Assembly: GCA_009760855.2 (NCBI GenBank) | Contig: WPIO01000018.1 | Coordinates: 4,311,001 to 4,342,500 of the forward strand | DNA: 31,500 bases | Direction: 5' to 3' | Source: Cristatella mucedo | Lineage: Eukaryota; Bryozoa; Phylactolaemata; Cristatellidae | In this document: positions 18,996 to 28,728 of the stretch, one piece after another | Layout of the letters: every line of letters begins with the position of its first letter | Numbering within the stretch: the stretch's first letter is position 1 | Program-made: the position numbers and the translations under genes | Notes under the pieces: generated by a model | Database searches by the model: none | What the model was told of the DNA's origin: nothing | The model's input: the letters and a program-made list of their open reading frames with translations, nothing else

Positions 18996-21300
18996 TGCCT
19001 TACATGTAAATGAGGCTATTCGATCAGCTTGCATTTACTTTCTACTTTAATGGAGATTCACTGAAGCTGCCTCAGAGGTTGCCCCGGTTAAGTTGATGTG
19101 AATGTGAGCAGTTGCACTCAAAAAGATCACATGGACAACATCGCTATTTATCGGCTATTTAAGGCAGCCGTGTAGGGAGGGGATGCTAGACTCAGGCCCA
19201 TCCTCGGAGAGGCTGTCCCATTACAGAGAGTAGGAGCATTAATGAATTTGCAAGCTGTCCCCAGCTAAAGTCTGCTGAGCAGATCTTGAAGAAGGGCACC
19301 AGATCTCACCTGCCACGATTAGCCGAATGTAAGCTCCGGTGTATCGATAAGTAGTTTTGTACGCAGGCTGGTCCTTTAAACATTTATCCCTTTTGTCGAT
19401 ATTGCTGCTCCCTGTACACACCAATGACTGGCCAAGTTATACTGCCACATTGAGTAAAGAAAAGACAGCCAAGAGCATCCGATGTTGAGAGGCCTTGATG
19501 TCGTGGGCCACAGCCTTACTAATGAGAAACGTTCGAAGCAAACTTGCAATGTCGTTTGAGGCTGCTACTTTCGTGGGGAGGCACGAGGCTGTCTACGCTT
19601 TATCCTCCGTGGGAGGTTGGAGAAGTCAAGTGGCGCAACGAAGTGGTCAAAGGATGATGTGGGCTCATAAAAAATGCATCCGGTTCCCGAATAAATATAA
19701 GTAGGTTTTCCACTGGCACCTGTGATGCCTCTACATCGGGTAATGGAGAAAGTGTGCTGTAAAAAGTTCCATCGCCCAACATAGTGGAGACACTGGCATG
19801 TTACAGCACTGCACGTACGTAACCGCATCCAGGCACGGATGACACAGCAACTAATTATTAATAAGGAGAACAATTTAAATATAACACAGCGGCAAACCGT
19901 GACTGAGGCGAGGTTGTAGTGGCCATGGGTCATCCTGCTTAATTGTCCATCTGGGATGTCTGCGTCGCACAGGTCAGCCATGCCCGACCGCACGATCAAG
20001 TGTCACCATCCCCATCACTCTTGATAGTAGCAAAAACTCACTTTCTCCCCCACCCCACCCCTCCTCGTTTGCTTGGGCTGTGCAGTTGCCTCTTCTCTGC
20101 CTGATCTGTGACATTTGACCTCTTCACCTTCTCTTACTGTGACAAATAAATGGTCCACTGTCTGTCCATACGATGCACTTAACCAAGAGCTCTGACAAGT
20201 TCATCTAGAGCCGTGCAAGCGTCTACTAGCCTGCTCATGTAAAAGTTTAAGATGCCGATAGCATGTACTCTGGAGGAGGCAGCTTCAAAATGTGCTACTT
20301 ACGAAGATGCCATCATTATATCGTGTTCGGCAGCATGTCCAGCCAAAGTCGTGTGATTGGGTTCGATGTTAAGCTAAAATGCAACATACAGATCGCGAGA
20401 TGCCGCGATGTGGCGAGCCAAAGCTAGTGACTGGCACAAGAACCGTCAGGCCAAAAATGACAACAAAACGATGGCACAAGGTCATGGCATAATAATCGCC
20501 TGGCACCATTGTCTACAGGCGAGTAAGGAGGCAACAAAGAGTCTGCGTCAAAGAGTCTACGTCAAAGCAAGTGGTATAAGAAAAAGGTAGGGCTTTCAGC
20601 AAACTCGGATAGCAGCACAACCTGCAAAAATTCATCGTTCGAGCAAGATTCGGCTGTCCAACAAGCGAGAGGTCGTAGTGGGAGGCTTTTCTAGCCGGAA
20701 GCTGTCGACAGGTCACCATCAAAGGATTGGCTTCAGCGAGCTAGAGGCAGCAAAGTCGTCGCTCACGAGAACCATGCTTTGTATGCACTCCTCGACCGGC
20801 GGCACACTAGCAGCAATGGCTCTGAGCAGTGGCAGCAGCAGCGGCAGCGGGTCTTCTATTTGTAGCTAGCTGACACGGGCAGAGCGCAGGGCTGCTGTCA
20901 CTGCCGAGCACACAGAACTGCAACAGCACGATGCTTCGAAGGCGTCACGGCCTGGCTGCTGCTGGTTGCCGAACCTTGAAATGGCGATCCAAGTTGTAAG
21001 TCTTCAGAAATGCGATCACCGTCATGGCATCTGCAGCAAGAAACGAATGTAGTCACTACACTAGCGCAAAAGCTCTCTGTCGGCCTGCCAACCTGTCTGT
21101 GTCCGTCCATCTGCCTGTCGGCCTGTCCGTCTGTCTGTTTTCTCTCTCTCTCTCTCACCCTCTCTCTCACCCTCCCTTCTCTCTCTCTCCCTTCTCTCCT
21201 CCCTCTTTCCCTCCTCTAAGTCTCTCTGTGAGACTCTGTCTCTGTCTCCGTCTCTCCCTCTCCATCTCTCTCTCTCTTTTTCTTCTCTCTCTCTTTTTCT

Positions 21301-21351
<51 letters not shown>

Positions 21352-21406
21352 GTCTCGGTCTCTCTCCTCTCTCCCTCTCTCTCTCTCTCTCGGTCTCTCT
21401 CCTCTC

Positions 21407-21459
<53 letters not shown>

Positions 21460-23546
21460 CTTGCTAGCTCACCATAGTCGTACTGATGCTTGGTGGGCTC
21501 CTTGGGCTTGGGCTCGATGAGCAGCTGACCGGTGAAGCCGATCTTCTCCTTGTAGTCTGCAAATGCACTAGTGCTTAGCTCATGTCCGACGCCATGTCCA
21601 CGGCGGCAGCAATAGTCAGCTCAAGCACACGGCTAGGCAAGCTCCGGTCGTCGTCGCGGAATCGTTTCTTGATGTTTGATGATTTTGTGCATGCATCGAA
21701 AACGCGGCCAGACGGCCAGGGCCCGATGACAGCCTCGCGGCGGAGGACAGCTGCCCCCCCCGTCCTTGCTCGCGGCGGAGGACAGCTGCCCCCCCCCCGT
21801 CCTTGCCCAGGAATAAGGTGCTCGAACTTCACCGTGACCCCCAGGTCACGGGTTTGAGTCCTGCAGTGAGCAATTCTTTATTGCACACTGCAGGACGGTG
21901 GTAGTCGTTAAAGGCTCTTCTACAGTCACGTAAAATGCTTTATCGGCTGACTTGTTCCCATTTTTTAATCACCACCTGGCCGACAAACACGGCCGGCAAT
22001 CTCCCATGAGCAGAGGCAAAGCAAAGCCACTTCATCGTCCTCCAGTCAGGTAGTGCCGCTCAGGCTCTGCTCTCTCTTTCTCTGTCTTAAATAATAATAA
22101 TAATAATACACTTGATAAAGCACCCTCAGAGGACCCAATCTCTTTCTAGGTGCTTTACAAGTGCTGCAAGGGAAGCACCGATCGAATAGTTAGTGGTAGC
22201 ATGCTCAATAAACAACAAGAATAACATGGTCAGGGGTGACATGCACAGGCTCAGCATGCAAATGTGGTTACTAATAATAATAATATAAAAATAATACACT
22301 TGATAAAGCGTCCTCAGAGAACTTAATCTCTTTCTAGGCGCTTTACATTTGCTGCAAATCGAAATGCAATTGAATGGTAAGTAAAATCATGCTTGAAAAA
22401 CAAACACAATGAATAATATGGTTAGGGGTGACATGCACAAGGTCAGCATGCAAATGTGGTTAGTGGCAGCATGCACAGTGTCAGCACGCATAAGCACATC
22501 AAGGACGAATCACAGGGACCCACTAAATGCTGTCCTAAATAGGTGTTTTTAAGTTCCTTTTAAATGTGGTCAGGTCAGGGGATGTTCTGACGCAGGTCGG
22601 GAGGCAGTTCCAGGCTGTGGGAGCATACGAACTAAATGCACGGTCTCCAAAGGATTTAAGGTTTGTACGAGGTATTTGTAGACTGTTGGATTCCGAAAAG
22701 CGGGAGGTACGATGCTTGGCCTGATGAGGTAGTATATCTGAGAGATAGGCTGGTGCCATAGAATCAAGGGACCAAAAAGTGAGAGACAAAACCTTGAAGT
22801 CAATCCGTCGCTTGACTGGTAGCCAGTGCAGGTCGGCGAGAAGTGGAGTAATGTGGCAACTGCGATGCTCACGACAGGCAAGCCTGGCTGTAGAATTTTG
22901 CACCAGCTGCAATCGCCTGATCGCACATGCCGGTAGGCCAGCGAGCAGTGAGTCGCATAAGTCGAGACGGGATGTCACGAATGCATGGACCAACTTGGAC
23001 GTGGTATCCTTATCTAAACAAGCCCGAATTTTAGCAATGTTATGAAGCTGAAAATAGGCAGATTTGACTGGGAGCTGATAAGGTCATCTAACGAGAGGTT
23101 AGTGGCAGCATGCAACAGTGTCAGCATGCATAGGCACATAAAAGGGCGAATCACGGGACCCACTAAATGCTGTCATAAATAAATGCGTTTTTAATTTCAT
23201 TTTAAACATCGTCAAGTCAGGAGATGTCGTGACGCAGGTCAGGACTGAGTTCCAGGCTTTGGGAGAATATGAACTAACTACAGGGTCTCCAAAGGATTTG
23301 AGGTTTGTACGAGGTATAGGTAAACAGTTCGATTCCGAAAGTGGGCGGTACAATGCTGCCTGGTGGGTCTCTCTCTCTCTCACTGTCTCTCACTCTGTCT
23401 GTCTCTGTCTGTCTGTCTCTCTCCCCTCCTCTTCTCTCGGTCTCAGTCTCTGTCTCTCTCTTTGTCTCTCTGTCTCTGTCTCTCTCTTTGTCTCTGTCTC
23501 TCTCTGTCTCTTTCTCTTTGTCTCTGTCTCTCTGTCTCTGTCTCTG

Positions 23547-23645
<99 letters not shown>

Positions 23646-26600
23646 CTGTCCCTGTCTCTCTCGTGCACTCGTGCAAGGCAGCTCTCGGCCCATCATGCCC
23701 TGCCTCCAAGGCCGGCTGTGGCAACAAACTCCCTGAAAGCAACGACGACGCACTGTGGCACTCTCAGATCCCATCCTCGGACCAACCGGCTACTTACCCA
23801 CCACCATCTTGAAGAGTGCAGCCATGTGGTCAAGCTCCTTGCGGAAGTTTGTGTTGAGAAGAGAATTGTAGCCTTCGCGACCACCCCAGAACACTGCAAG
23901 AGGCCAACCACTCGATGTGTCAGCCAGGAGCAGTCGTGCAGCTGATAGACTACAGCCTATCGTTCTCACTTATGGAGCCAAGACGATTCTTGACCCAGAC
24001 TCGGCAAATTTTGTTTGAGTGCACTTTAATTTTATTTACAAAGCACGCCTGCAGTGACTAGCAGAGGGCCAGCTGCCATTTCACAATCGCTGAGCTTCAC
24101 TTTGCCTTTTTCACCAAAGTCCAATTCCAGCCAGTGCCCGGCCATGTGAGCAAGAACGATTGAAATCGTATGCATTGCAAGCAAAAGGGCACACTTAGCT
24201 CTATGGACATTCTTTGAACAACAAAATGCAGCTTCGGGAACGACAAGGTTAATATGGCAGCACATGGAGCCGATAGAAAAGAAGAGCATGCATCTTCGCG
24301 ACGACAAAGGTATACCGTCATGCATTTTACTTGCAACAATGAGCTTGATGCTGCTTTGCACGTAAGTACAACTGGACTATAGGTTGGTGCGGCCACGAAG
24401 TGCAGCAGTTTGACAGACATAAAGCCCATCACATCTGTCTACGCACAGAGGTGAAAAACGCTCGTACATTTGGGTTCATGTTTTGGTGCTCGAACACATG
24501 ACATTAGGTTCATACTGGTCGACTCTTAGCTATGCTATGAATCAGCCTCTGCCATTTGCGGCAGAGCTTCGGTAATAATAATGATAATGATAATGCACTT
24601 GATAAAGCGCCCTCGGAGAACTCAATCTCTTTCTAGGTGCTTTACATTTGCTGTAAAGTGAAATGCAATTGAATGGTAAGTAAAATCATGCTTGAAAAAC
24701 AAACACAATGAATAATATGGTTAGGGGTGACAAGCACAGGGTCAGCATGCAAATGTGGTTAGTGGCAGCATGCACAGTGTCAGCACGCATAAGCACATCA
24801 AGGACGAATCACAGGGGCCCACTAAATGCTGTCCTAAATAGGTGTGTTTTTAAATTCCTTTTAAATGTGGTCAGGTCAGGGGATGTTCTGACGCAAGTCG
24901 GGAGGGAGTTCCAGGCTTTGGGAGCCAAAACCCGTGTTGGGTTGCCTAATGGATTGTGTCGGCTGTGGACCGGCCAATTAGCCTTAGCCACAGCAGCTAC
25001 AGGAGAATTGAGCATTCCATGCACAGTTCCATGTTTCTAGCACCCTGAGTCTTCTGCTTCTTGTCCTGCTTCTTCATCGTCAAGGAACGTTTAAAGAGTC
25101 AGTCTTCCCCCTCCTAAGTCTTGGGATCATTCTTCCCTACTTGCTCCACCCCAATGATCATGGAAAGAATGCTCACGTTGGGAGCTTTGAAATGGCGGTT
25201 CGCGACACAGCAGCCAGGGAATCTTTACCTGCCACGACTGCCTTTCTCGTCTCATTATGTTATAATCATGGAGCGCCTATTATCTTGCATGAGCATCACT
25301 CGCACTGTACTCAAGGATTCAGGTCGTATCTCGTTGTGAGGCTGTTGAGTAGAGTATTGATGTAAACGGATAAGAGATCATCCATGAAATCCCTCAAGTA
25401 TGTGGTGTGGTTTGTCGTTCTCTGTGCACGGCTCAGAACGCTGGGCTCGCCGTCACACTGCAAGTCAGGCAGACCGGTAGTGGCCTAGGGACAGGCCAGT
25501 GCGCGGCTGTGGTCTGACGGCTGTGGTTTTTCCACAGGCCGGCTTTGTCCTCTGGCGGACTCACGGGATGAGTTGTGGCTGGTAGTCGAGTGGGAATTAG
25601 GGCCGAAGGGAGCCGTGTGCCCTTCGGCTTCGTGCGTCACGTAATAAACTGTTGGTCATCGGCTGGCTATCTGCTGTGCGAATCAAAACTACATTGGGTA
25701 CCTCACGGTCCTGTGCTTGGTCTGCTTCGTTTCACGATTGACACTCTCCCTCTTGCCGATGTGATCGCCGAGCACAATCTAGGGTTTCACTTCTATGCAG
25801 ATGACACTCAGGTGTACCTATGCTTTGATCCCTCCTAGCCCACCCGCAAGCCCTGTTCTCTCCTCAACTTCTGCTGCATGCATTGTGGTCATCCACACTT
25901 GGCTGGCAGCAACCTTTGTCAAAAGAATGACCATAAAACCAGCTTACTATTTATTGGAAAGCCAAGTGCGACTCAGAAATTAAAAAGCCTGTTGCTCAAA
26001 ATTAGTTCTGCCAGCATATATCCAGCTGCATCTGTACGAAATCTAGGTGTCCTGTTCCAAAGTGATCTTTCACTAGACTACCACATGAGTTCCACAGTCA
26101 CGTCTTCGTACTTTCAGCTAGGTAACATTGCTAAAATTCGGGCTTGCATAGACATGGATACAACATCTAAACGGGTCCACGTGTTTGTGATATCCCATTT
26201 CGGCTTCTGTAACTCACTATTTGCTTGTCTATCGGCATTTGCAATCAGGTGCATACAGTTGGTGCAAAACTTCAACGCTAGGCTTGTCTGTCGTGAGCCT
26301 CGCAATTTCCACAGCATGCGACTTCTTGCCGACCTGCACTGGTCGACTTCAAGGTCACTTGACTTTTTGGTCCCTCGATTCTCTAGCTCCACCCTACCTA
26401 TCAGAACTACTCCCCCACCATGCTAGGCACAGTGCCACCCAATTTCCTGATTGAAATCGCTTAGCTTTGCCACGGACGAACGTGTAATCTTTTGGAGACT
26501 CCACCTTTAGTTTGCATGCTCCCAAAGCTTGGAAGTCACTTCGACTGACGACACGATATCCCCTGACTTGGCGACATTTAAACAGAAGCTAAAAACGCAC

Positions 26601-28284
26601 AGGTTTCTCACAGCATTTGCTGGGTCCTTGTATTTGTTCTTTGTGCGCTCATCCGTGCAGACACTGTGCATGCTGCCAGTAACCATATTTATATGTCGAC
26701 AGTGCGAATGTTTAACTCTAACTATTTTATGCTTGTTGGAATGTGGATTTTTGCCATCGATCAATTGATCATGCTTCCTTTACAGTATCTGCAAAGTGCA
26801 TGGGTGATCTGAAATGGGATTCAGCAGAGCCGGTTTCAAAGAGCCGGGAGCTGCTCAATAACTCTCCCACGATTTGCATCAGCTCGGTGGAGTTTCTAAT
26901 AGAGTCTACCCCTGCAGGCAGGCCTTCCGGTAGGGTTTCTGCACCTTACTTCGCTCAGACATGAAGTGACGACTGCATCTATAGTGGCGGCTTCGGCACA
27001 CGCACCGTAGTTCTCAGCATTCAGCTTCTTGGCGATTTCGAGCCCCTTTTTAATCTGAGCTGCAGCGTATGCGAAGACGTGTGCATCCGGATTAGTCGCT
27101 GCACCGTTCATGTAGCTGCAATGAGAGACATGTACGATGCAACTCCTATGCCCACACAGTGATCGAATGAAATGAGAATAATGAACCATCAATAGGTAAA
27201 ATGCTCACAATGCCAAGGCAGGTGTATGCAGTTGGGAAACAAGTGAGGAAACAAGGAAAATAATCATGCTACAAATGCCATCCTGCTCGGTCACGTGCCG
27301 TGCCCACAGAAGCTTTACTCTCTCCCCCTACCCTGGTGTTCACAGTCGACCTCGAGAATGCTTGCTCTAGCAAGAAAAAAATAAGTAAGGGCATATACGT
27401 TGCACTATGCTGCTGCATGGCAGCAGCAGCAGCAGATGCCGTGACCTCAACACTTTCATATGCTGTCATGCAGTGCTAGACGCTTCTCATCAAATTCTGG
27501 TTCCGGGAAGGCACAGCTTTGCTGACCGATCCTAGCCGCCATCACCAAATCAACAGCTAATGGTCTCGACAGTGTCACTGAGTGGCTTTCACAGCACGAA
27601 CTGCTTTCCAAGGGTGCTTGAGAGGTAGGCCGCGTTTGTGTGCCTGGTTCTTCTGCTGTGCAATCGCTCTTCGACTCGACTGCTTTCGGGTCTTTGACCC
27701 GAGGGTCACGTGCTTGAACTTCCCAACGTGCTGCCGGCAAGCGGCAGTGTTGCTGCTACATAGAAGGAGGCTATTAAATCGGCTGACCTTGACTTTGCTA
27801 AACTTTTTAGCCCTCTCAAGCTTGATGACCTGGAGGGGAGGACTCGCCAGCCAGCCAGCCACCTGGCGTTCGTGGTTCTAGATGGTTACTGGAGTGTCAA
27901 GATGGGCGGGCAAAGTAGGAACACTAGCACGAGATCAGAGGCGATGCGCCGGGTGTGCCCGAGCAGGTCTGTGCTGGGCTGGCATAACGAGCTCGGGTGG
28001 CAGTCAGCTTGGCCCGTCCTCACTGCTGCTGCTGCCCTGTAGTCACTGAGTAGAGCGCCCCCTCCCACCCCCCCCCACCTAAGAACCAAGGGCATACTTA
28101 AAAGGAGCCAGCAAAGAAGGGACGGCATTATTTGCTAGCGCCATACCGGGTGTGCGAGAAAAGGTTGCACGTGGCCCACAGCAGCTTGACGCCGGTAGCA
28201 GCCATGAGCTCGGCAGCCAGGTCGACCATCTGATCGAGGTTCGAGTTGGTCTCCTGCAGTGAGCTGCCCTCGGGAGCAATGTCT
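13420..28284 (-). CDS. xylA: Xylose isomerase (EC 5.3.1.5), animal, N-terminus outside window
   Basis: Eleven exons in transcript order: 28147-28284, 27006-27115, 23798-23893, 21473-21556, 20975-21030, 20303-20373, 16283-16388, 15915-16017, 15316-15395, 13621-13695 and 13420-13503. They total 1003 bp, all introns are GT-AG and every phase agrees. The enzyme interconverts D-xylose and D-xylulose in a metal-dependent TIM barrel. Visible active-site motifs are [68 protein letters not shown] and [11 protein letters not shown]. These hold the metal-binding Glu, Asp and His residues and the catalytic Lys after LIEP. About 105 N-terminal residues, including the catalytic His of the family's HDxD motif, lie upstream, probably beyond 31500. 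The introns exclude bacterial contamination. The symbol is the bacterial family name. The match extends to the last residues. Confidence 0.95.
13621..13695 (-). CDS. xylA: Xylose isomerase exon j (ERYESF)
   Basis: It encodes [18 protein letters not shown] and TSLAELE, in phase 0 at both ends. The acceptor is GCGTTGCAG and the donor GTGGGA. ERY(E/A)SF followed by an amphipathic helix is typical of the C-terminal domain. Confidence 0.93.
14220..15010 (+). mobile_element. LINE-B 3' fragment
   Basis: It is collinear with the minus-strand copy at 200-1545. Pieces are the CTACTCATAGG segment and CTTTGCTCATCTAATAGG (14277), [17 protein letters not shown], a broken [27 protein letters not shown] and [12 protein letters not shown]. 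Then come [17 protein letters not shown] and [11 protein letters not shown]. Frames are broken. It lies in the xylose isomerase intron between exons i and j, antisense to that gene. Confidence 0.78.
15316..15395 (-). CDS. xylA: Xylose isomerase exon i (AMDAFARGL)
   Basis: It encodes the rest of Gly and [15 protein letters not shown], then [11 protein letters not shown], matching the helix after the HIG motif. The acceptor is ACGCTGCAG and the donor GTAACG. Confidence 0.92.
15915..16017 (-). CDS. xylA: Xylose isomerase exon h ([14 protein letters not shown])
   Basis: It encodes [18 protein letters not shown], then [16 protein letters not shown]. The Asp of NFD is a metal ligand. The acceptor is TTTTATCGCAG and the donor GTGAGC. 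Confidence 0.95.
16283..16388 (-). CDS. xylA: Xylose isomerase exon g (GSVDSN, WDTDQFP)
   Basis: It encodes [27 protein letters not shown] and KSTTLIMK. The Asp of GSVD and both Asp of WDTD are metal ligands. The acceptor is GTGCTTCAG and the donor GTCAGC. The exon is GC-rich, in a 3.9-kb-distant position from exon f. Confidence 0.95.
16770..17350 (-). mobile_element. LINE-A fossil
   Basis: The + strand shows GGCTTTGGGAGCATGCGAACT (16777), CTTGACGGGAAGCCAGTGCAGGTC (16958) and AAGTTTTGCACCAG (17039), matching the complement of LINE-A coding DNA. A GATCGGCAAGAGGGA remnant near 17319 marks the 5' side after an internal deletion. It lies in the isomerase intron between exons f and g. Confidence 0.75.
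17400..17590 (+). mobile_element. LINE-B 3' UTR fragment
   Basis: CTGCAGACTATGACACATCC, CTCTCCTGACTCAGCTGTGC and GATGAAGTCCGTTGGCTACCG match, in order, the complement of the LINE-B end at 300-500 and the copy at 14760-14930. Confidence 0.7.
17591..18784 (-). other. Isomerase intron segment without recognised features
   Basis: Part of the 3.9-kb intron between exons f and g. No exon or clear repeat was seen, apart from a short ATGCTGGA-type duplication near 18330. The stretch 19046-20302 is likewise blank. Confidence 0.4.
18785..19048 (+). mobile_element. tRNA-derived SINE, second family, with internal (TA)n
   Basis: The head has a B-box-like GATTTGAATCC (18829-18839). AATCCTGTCTTGCC follows, then a TA tract, then ATGTAAATGAGGCTATTCGATC, matching the 3' core of the copy at 5640. 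In that copy only ATATAC occupies the place of the TA tract. Confidence 0.6.
18905..18993. repeat. (TA)n microsatellite
   Basis: About 89 bp of TA with two single-base phase breaks (TAATAT), inside a SINE. Confidence 0.97.
20303..20373 (-). CDS. xylA: Xylose isomerase exon f ([12 protein letters not shown])
   Basis: It encodes [19 protein letters not shown] and MMAS plus two bases of Ser. The Glu and first His of EPNH are metal ligands in the family. The acceptor is GCATTTTAG and the donor GTAAGT. Confidence 0.95.
20975..21030 (-). CDS. xylA: Xylose isomerase exon e ([13 protein letters not shown])
   Basis: A short 56-bp exon: [19 protein letters not shown]. The acceptor is TTGCTGCAG and the donor is the weaker GTTCGG. 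Phases join exons d and f exactly. Confidence 0.92.
21121..21458. repeat. CT-rich tract with (GTCT)n and (CT)n
   Basis: Nearly pure pyrimidine on the + strand, with about eight GTCT units at 21302-21333 and pure CT at 21413-21456. It fills most of the 442-bp isomerase intron between exons d and e. Confidence 0.97.
21473..21556 (-). CDS. xylA: Xylose isomerase exon d ([16 protein letters not shown])
   Basis: It encodes [20 protein letters not shown], then PTKHQYDY. The Glu and Lys of LIEPK are a metal ligand and the catalytic lysine in this family. The acceptor is CATTTGCAG and the donor GTGAGC. The donor lies 15 bp from a long GA tract (CT on the + strand). Confidence 0.95.
21735..21806. repeat. 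35/37-bp direct tandem duplication
   Basis: The unit TCGCGGCGGAGGACAGCTG, plus a C-run, plus GTCCTTGC, occurs at 21735-21769 with 8 C and at 21770-21806 with 10 C. Only the C-run length differs. Confidence 0.93.
21807..21975 (+). mobile_element. tRNA-derived SINE, second family, copy 3
   Basis: AAGGTGCTCGAACTTCACC leads to a B box GGTTTGAGTCC (21851-21861; 10 of 11). Then come GTCGTTAAAGGCTCTTCT and ATGCTTTATCGGCTGAC, parallel to the copy at 5640. Confidence 0.62.
22089..22270 (-). mobile_element. LINE-A 3' end, outer element left part
   Basis: The tail (TAATAA repeats from 22089), hairpin and 3' UTR run up to AATGTGGTTA. The match resumes at 23097, so the two pieces are one element split by a later LINE-A insertion. 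Confidence 0.85.
22271..23096 (-). mobile_element. LINE-A 3' fragment nested in an older LINE-A
   Basis: It has its own ATT-type tail (22271-22297) and hairpin. The coding end is open for 152 residues on the - strand: [20 protein letters not shown], then [20 protein letters not shown], ending [10 protein letters not shown]. It is 5'-truncated. GGTTA at 22266-22270 and 23097-23101 flanks it as a 5-bp target-site duplication. Confidence 0.88.
23097..23360 (-). mobile_element. LINE-A 3' end, outer element right part
   Basis: It resumes exactly where 22270 left off (GGTTAGTGGCAGCATGCA) and runs into the C-terminal coding end ([24 protein letters not shown]). It ends near 23360 at a CT tract. Confidence 0.82.
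23366..23643. repeat. CT-rich tract ending in long (CT)n
   Basis: CT with GTCT variants, then about 48 uninterrupted CT units at 23546-23643. It abuts the 5' edge of a LINE-A copy and lies in the isomerase intron between exons c and d. Confidence 0.97.
23798..23893 (-). CDS. xylA: Xylose isomerase exon c (FWGGREGY)
   Basis: It encodes [20 protein letters not shown], then [11 protein letters not shown]. The acceptor is CTCTTGCAG and the donor GTAAGT. The WGGREGY signature is diagnostic for the family. Introns of 3.1 kb upstream and 2.2 kb downstream are loaded with LINE-A. Confidence 0.95.
24573..24925 (-). mobile_element. LINE-A 3'-end fragment (about 350 bp)
   Basis: Tail from 24573 (TAATAATAATGATAATGATA), then the hairpin, the 3' UTR and a short coding end ([20 protein letters not shown]). 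It is 5'-truncated at GGCTTTGGGAGC. The flanking 23894-24572 shows nothing recognisable. Confidence 0.87.
25260..26720 (+). mobile_element. LINE-A copy, decayed, with an internal insertion
   Basis: Collinear pieces: GGATTCAGGTCGTATCTCGT (25316), a gap of about 290 bp of unrelated DNA, then [15 protein letters not shown] and [13 protein letters not shown] (YADD near 25793-25804). These are followed by [35 protein letters not shown] and [20 protein letters not shown]. Multiple frameshifts and stops are present. It lies in the isomerase intron between exons b and c, antisense to the gene. Confidence 0.85.
27006..27115 (-). CDS. xylA: Xylose isomerase exon b ([10 protein letters not shown])
   Basis: It encodes [20 protein letters not shown], then [16 protein letters not shown]. 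The acceptor is CATTGCAG and the donor GTGCGT. The first base completes Arg from exon a and the last starts a Val completed by exon c. Confidence 0.94.
27625..27800 (+). mobile_element. Probable SINE, second family, degraded copy
   Basis: GAGGGTCACGTGCTTGAACTT is a worn B-box region. CATAGAAGGAGGCTATTAAA and TCGGCTGAC match the 3' core of the copies at 5640 and 21807. Boundaries are uncertain. Confidence 0.5.
28147..28284 (-). CDS. xylA: Xylose isomerase exon a ([15 protein letters not shown])
   Basis: The first isomerase exon in the window begins after TTTCTTTGCAG in phase 2, completing an Arg codon, and reads [17 protein letters not shown] through to LFSHT plus two bases of Arg. The donor is GTATGG. 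The opening Asp matches the catalytic Asp of the family's HDxD motif; its His must be on the missing upstream exon. Confidence 0.93.
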
Positions 28285-28639
28285 CTGCAAAGAAATCGTT
28301 TCATTTTAAGAAGCTTTGACTTTTTGTCGTGCAGCTGACAGAGTATAGCTATAAGCTGCCTATACATAATGTTGCCTGCTTTGACGTAATGAATAGGACT
28401 TCGTGCCACAGACAAACTCGCACCTTTTGGTTTACATTTAGTTAAAAAAACAGCAAATAAAAAACAATAGAAATATTACAATGAATTTAATAAAAAAAAA
28501 TGTCCTCACTACGCTTAGAAGTGAGTAGCTTTTCAAATTTTTGCGATTATTGAAGTGTAAATTACTTCCACGAGTCTGTCCCAAATGTACACTCCAACTA
28601 TGCTCTCGTAATACCGTCCTTGGTTTTGGCATCTAGAGT
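28285..28639 (-). other. Isomerase upstream intron, no exon seen
   Basis: I searched both strands for the preceding isomerase exon, expected to end near HD(R) with a donor, and found none. The stretch 28430-28510 is A/T-rich. The intron evidently continues past 31500. Confidence 0.5.
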
Positions 28640-28728
28640 CAAGTGAATCCTGCTAGCGGTGATCTTCTTGCTCCTCCGAGTAAGTCCCCCTACGTTCTCC
28701 TTGAGTATATCAAGTTGACCATCAAGAT

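Noticed and set aside
21302-21333. CRISPR-like or regulatory array of GTCT repeats
   Set aside because: A simple tetranucleotide microsatellite with no spacers.
21024-21467. Ser/Leu-rich open frame of 147 residues
   Set aside because: It is a translation of CT microsatellite; all frames of such repeats stay open. The same applies to 23229-23945, 23274-23774 and 7602-7933.
13420-28284. Bacterial contamination as the source of the xylose isomerase
   Set aside because: The coding sequence is cut by at least ten GT-AG introns carrying the same LINE and SINE families as the rest of the window.
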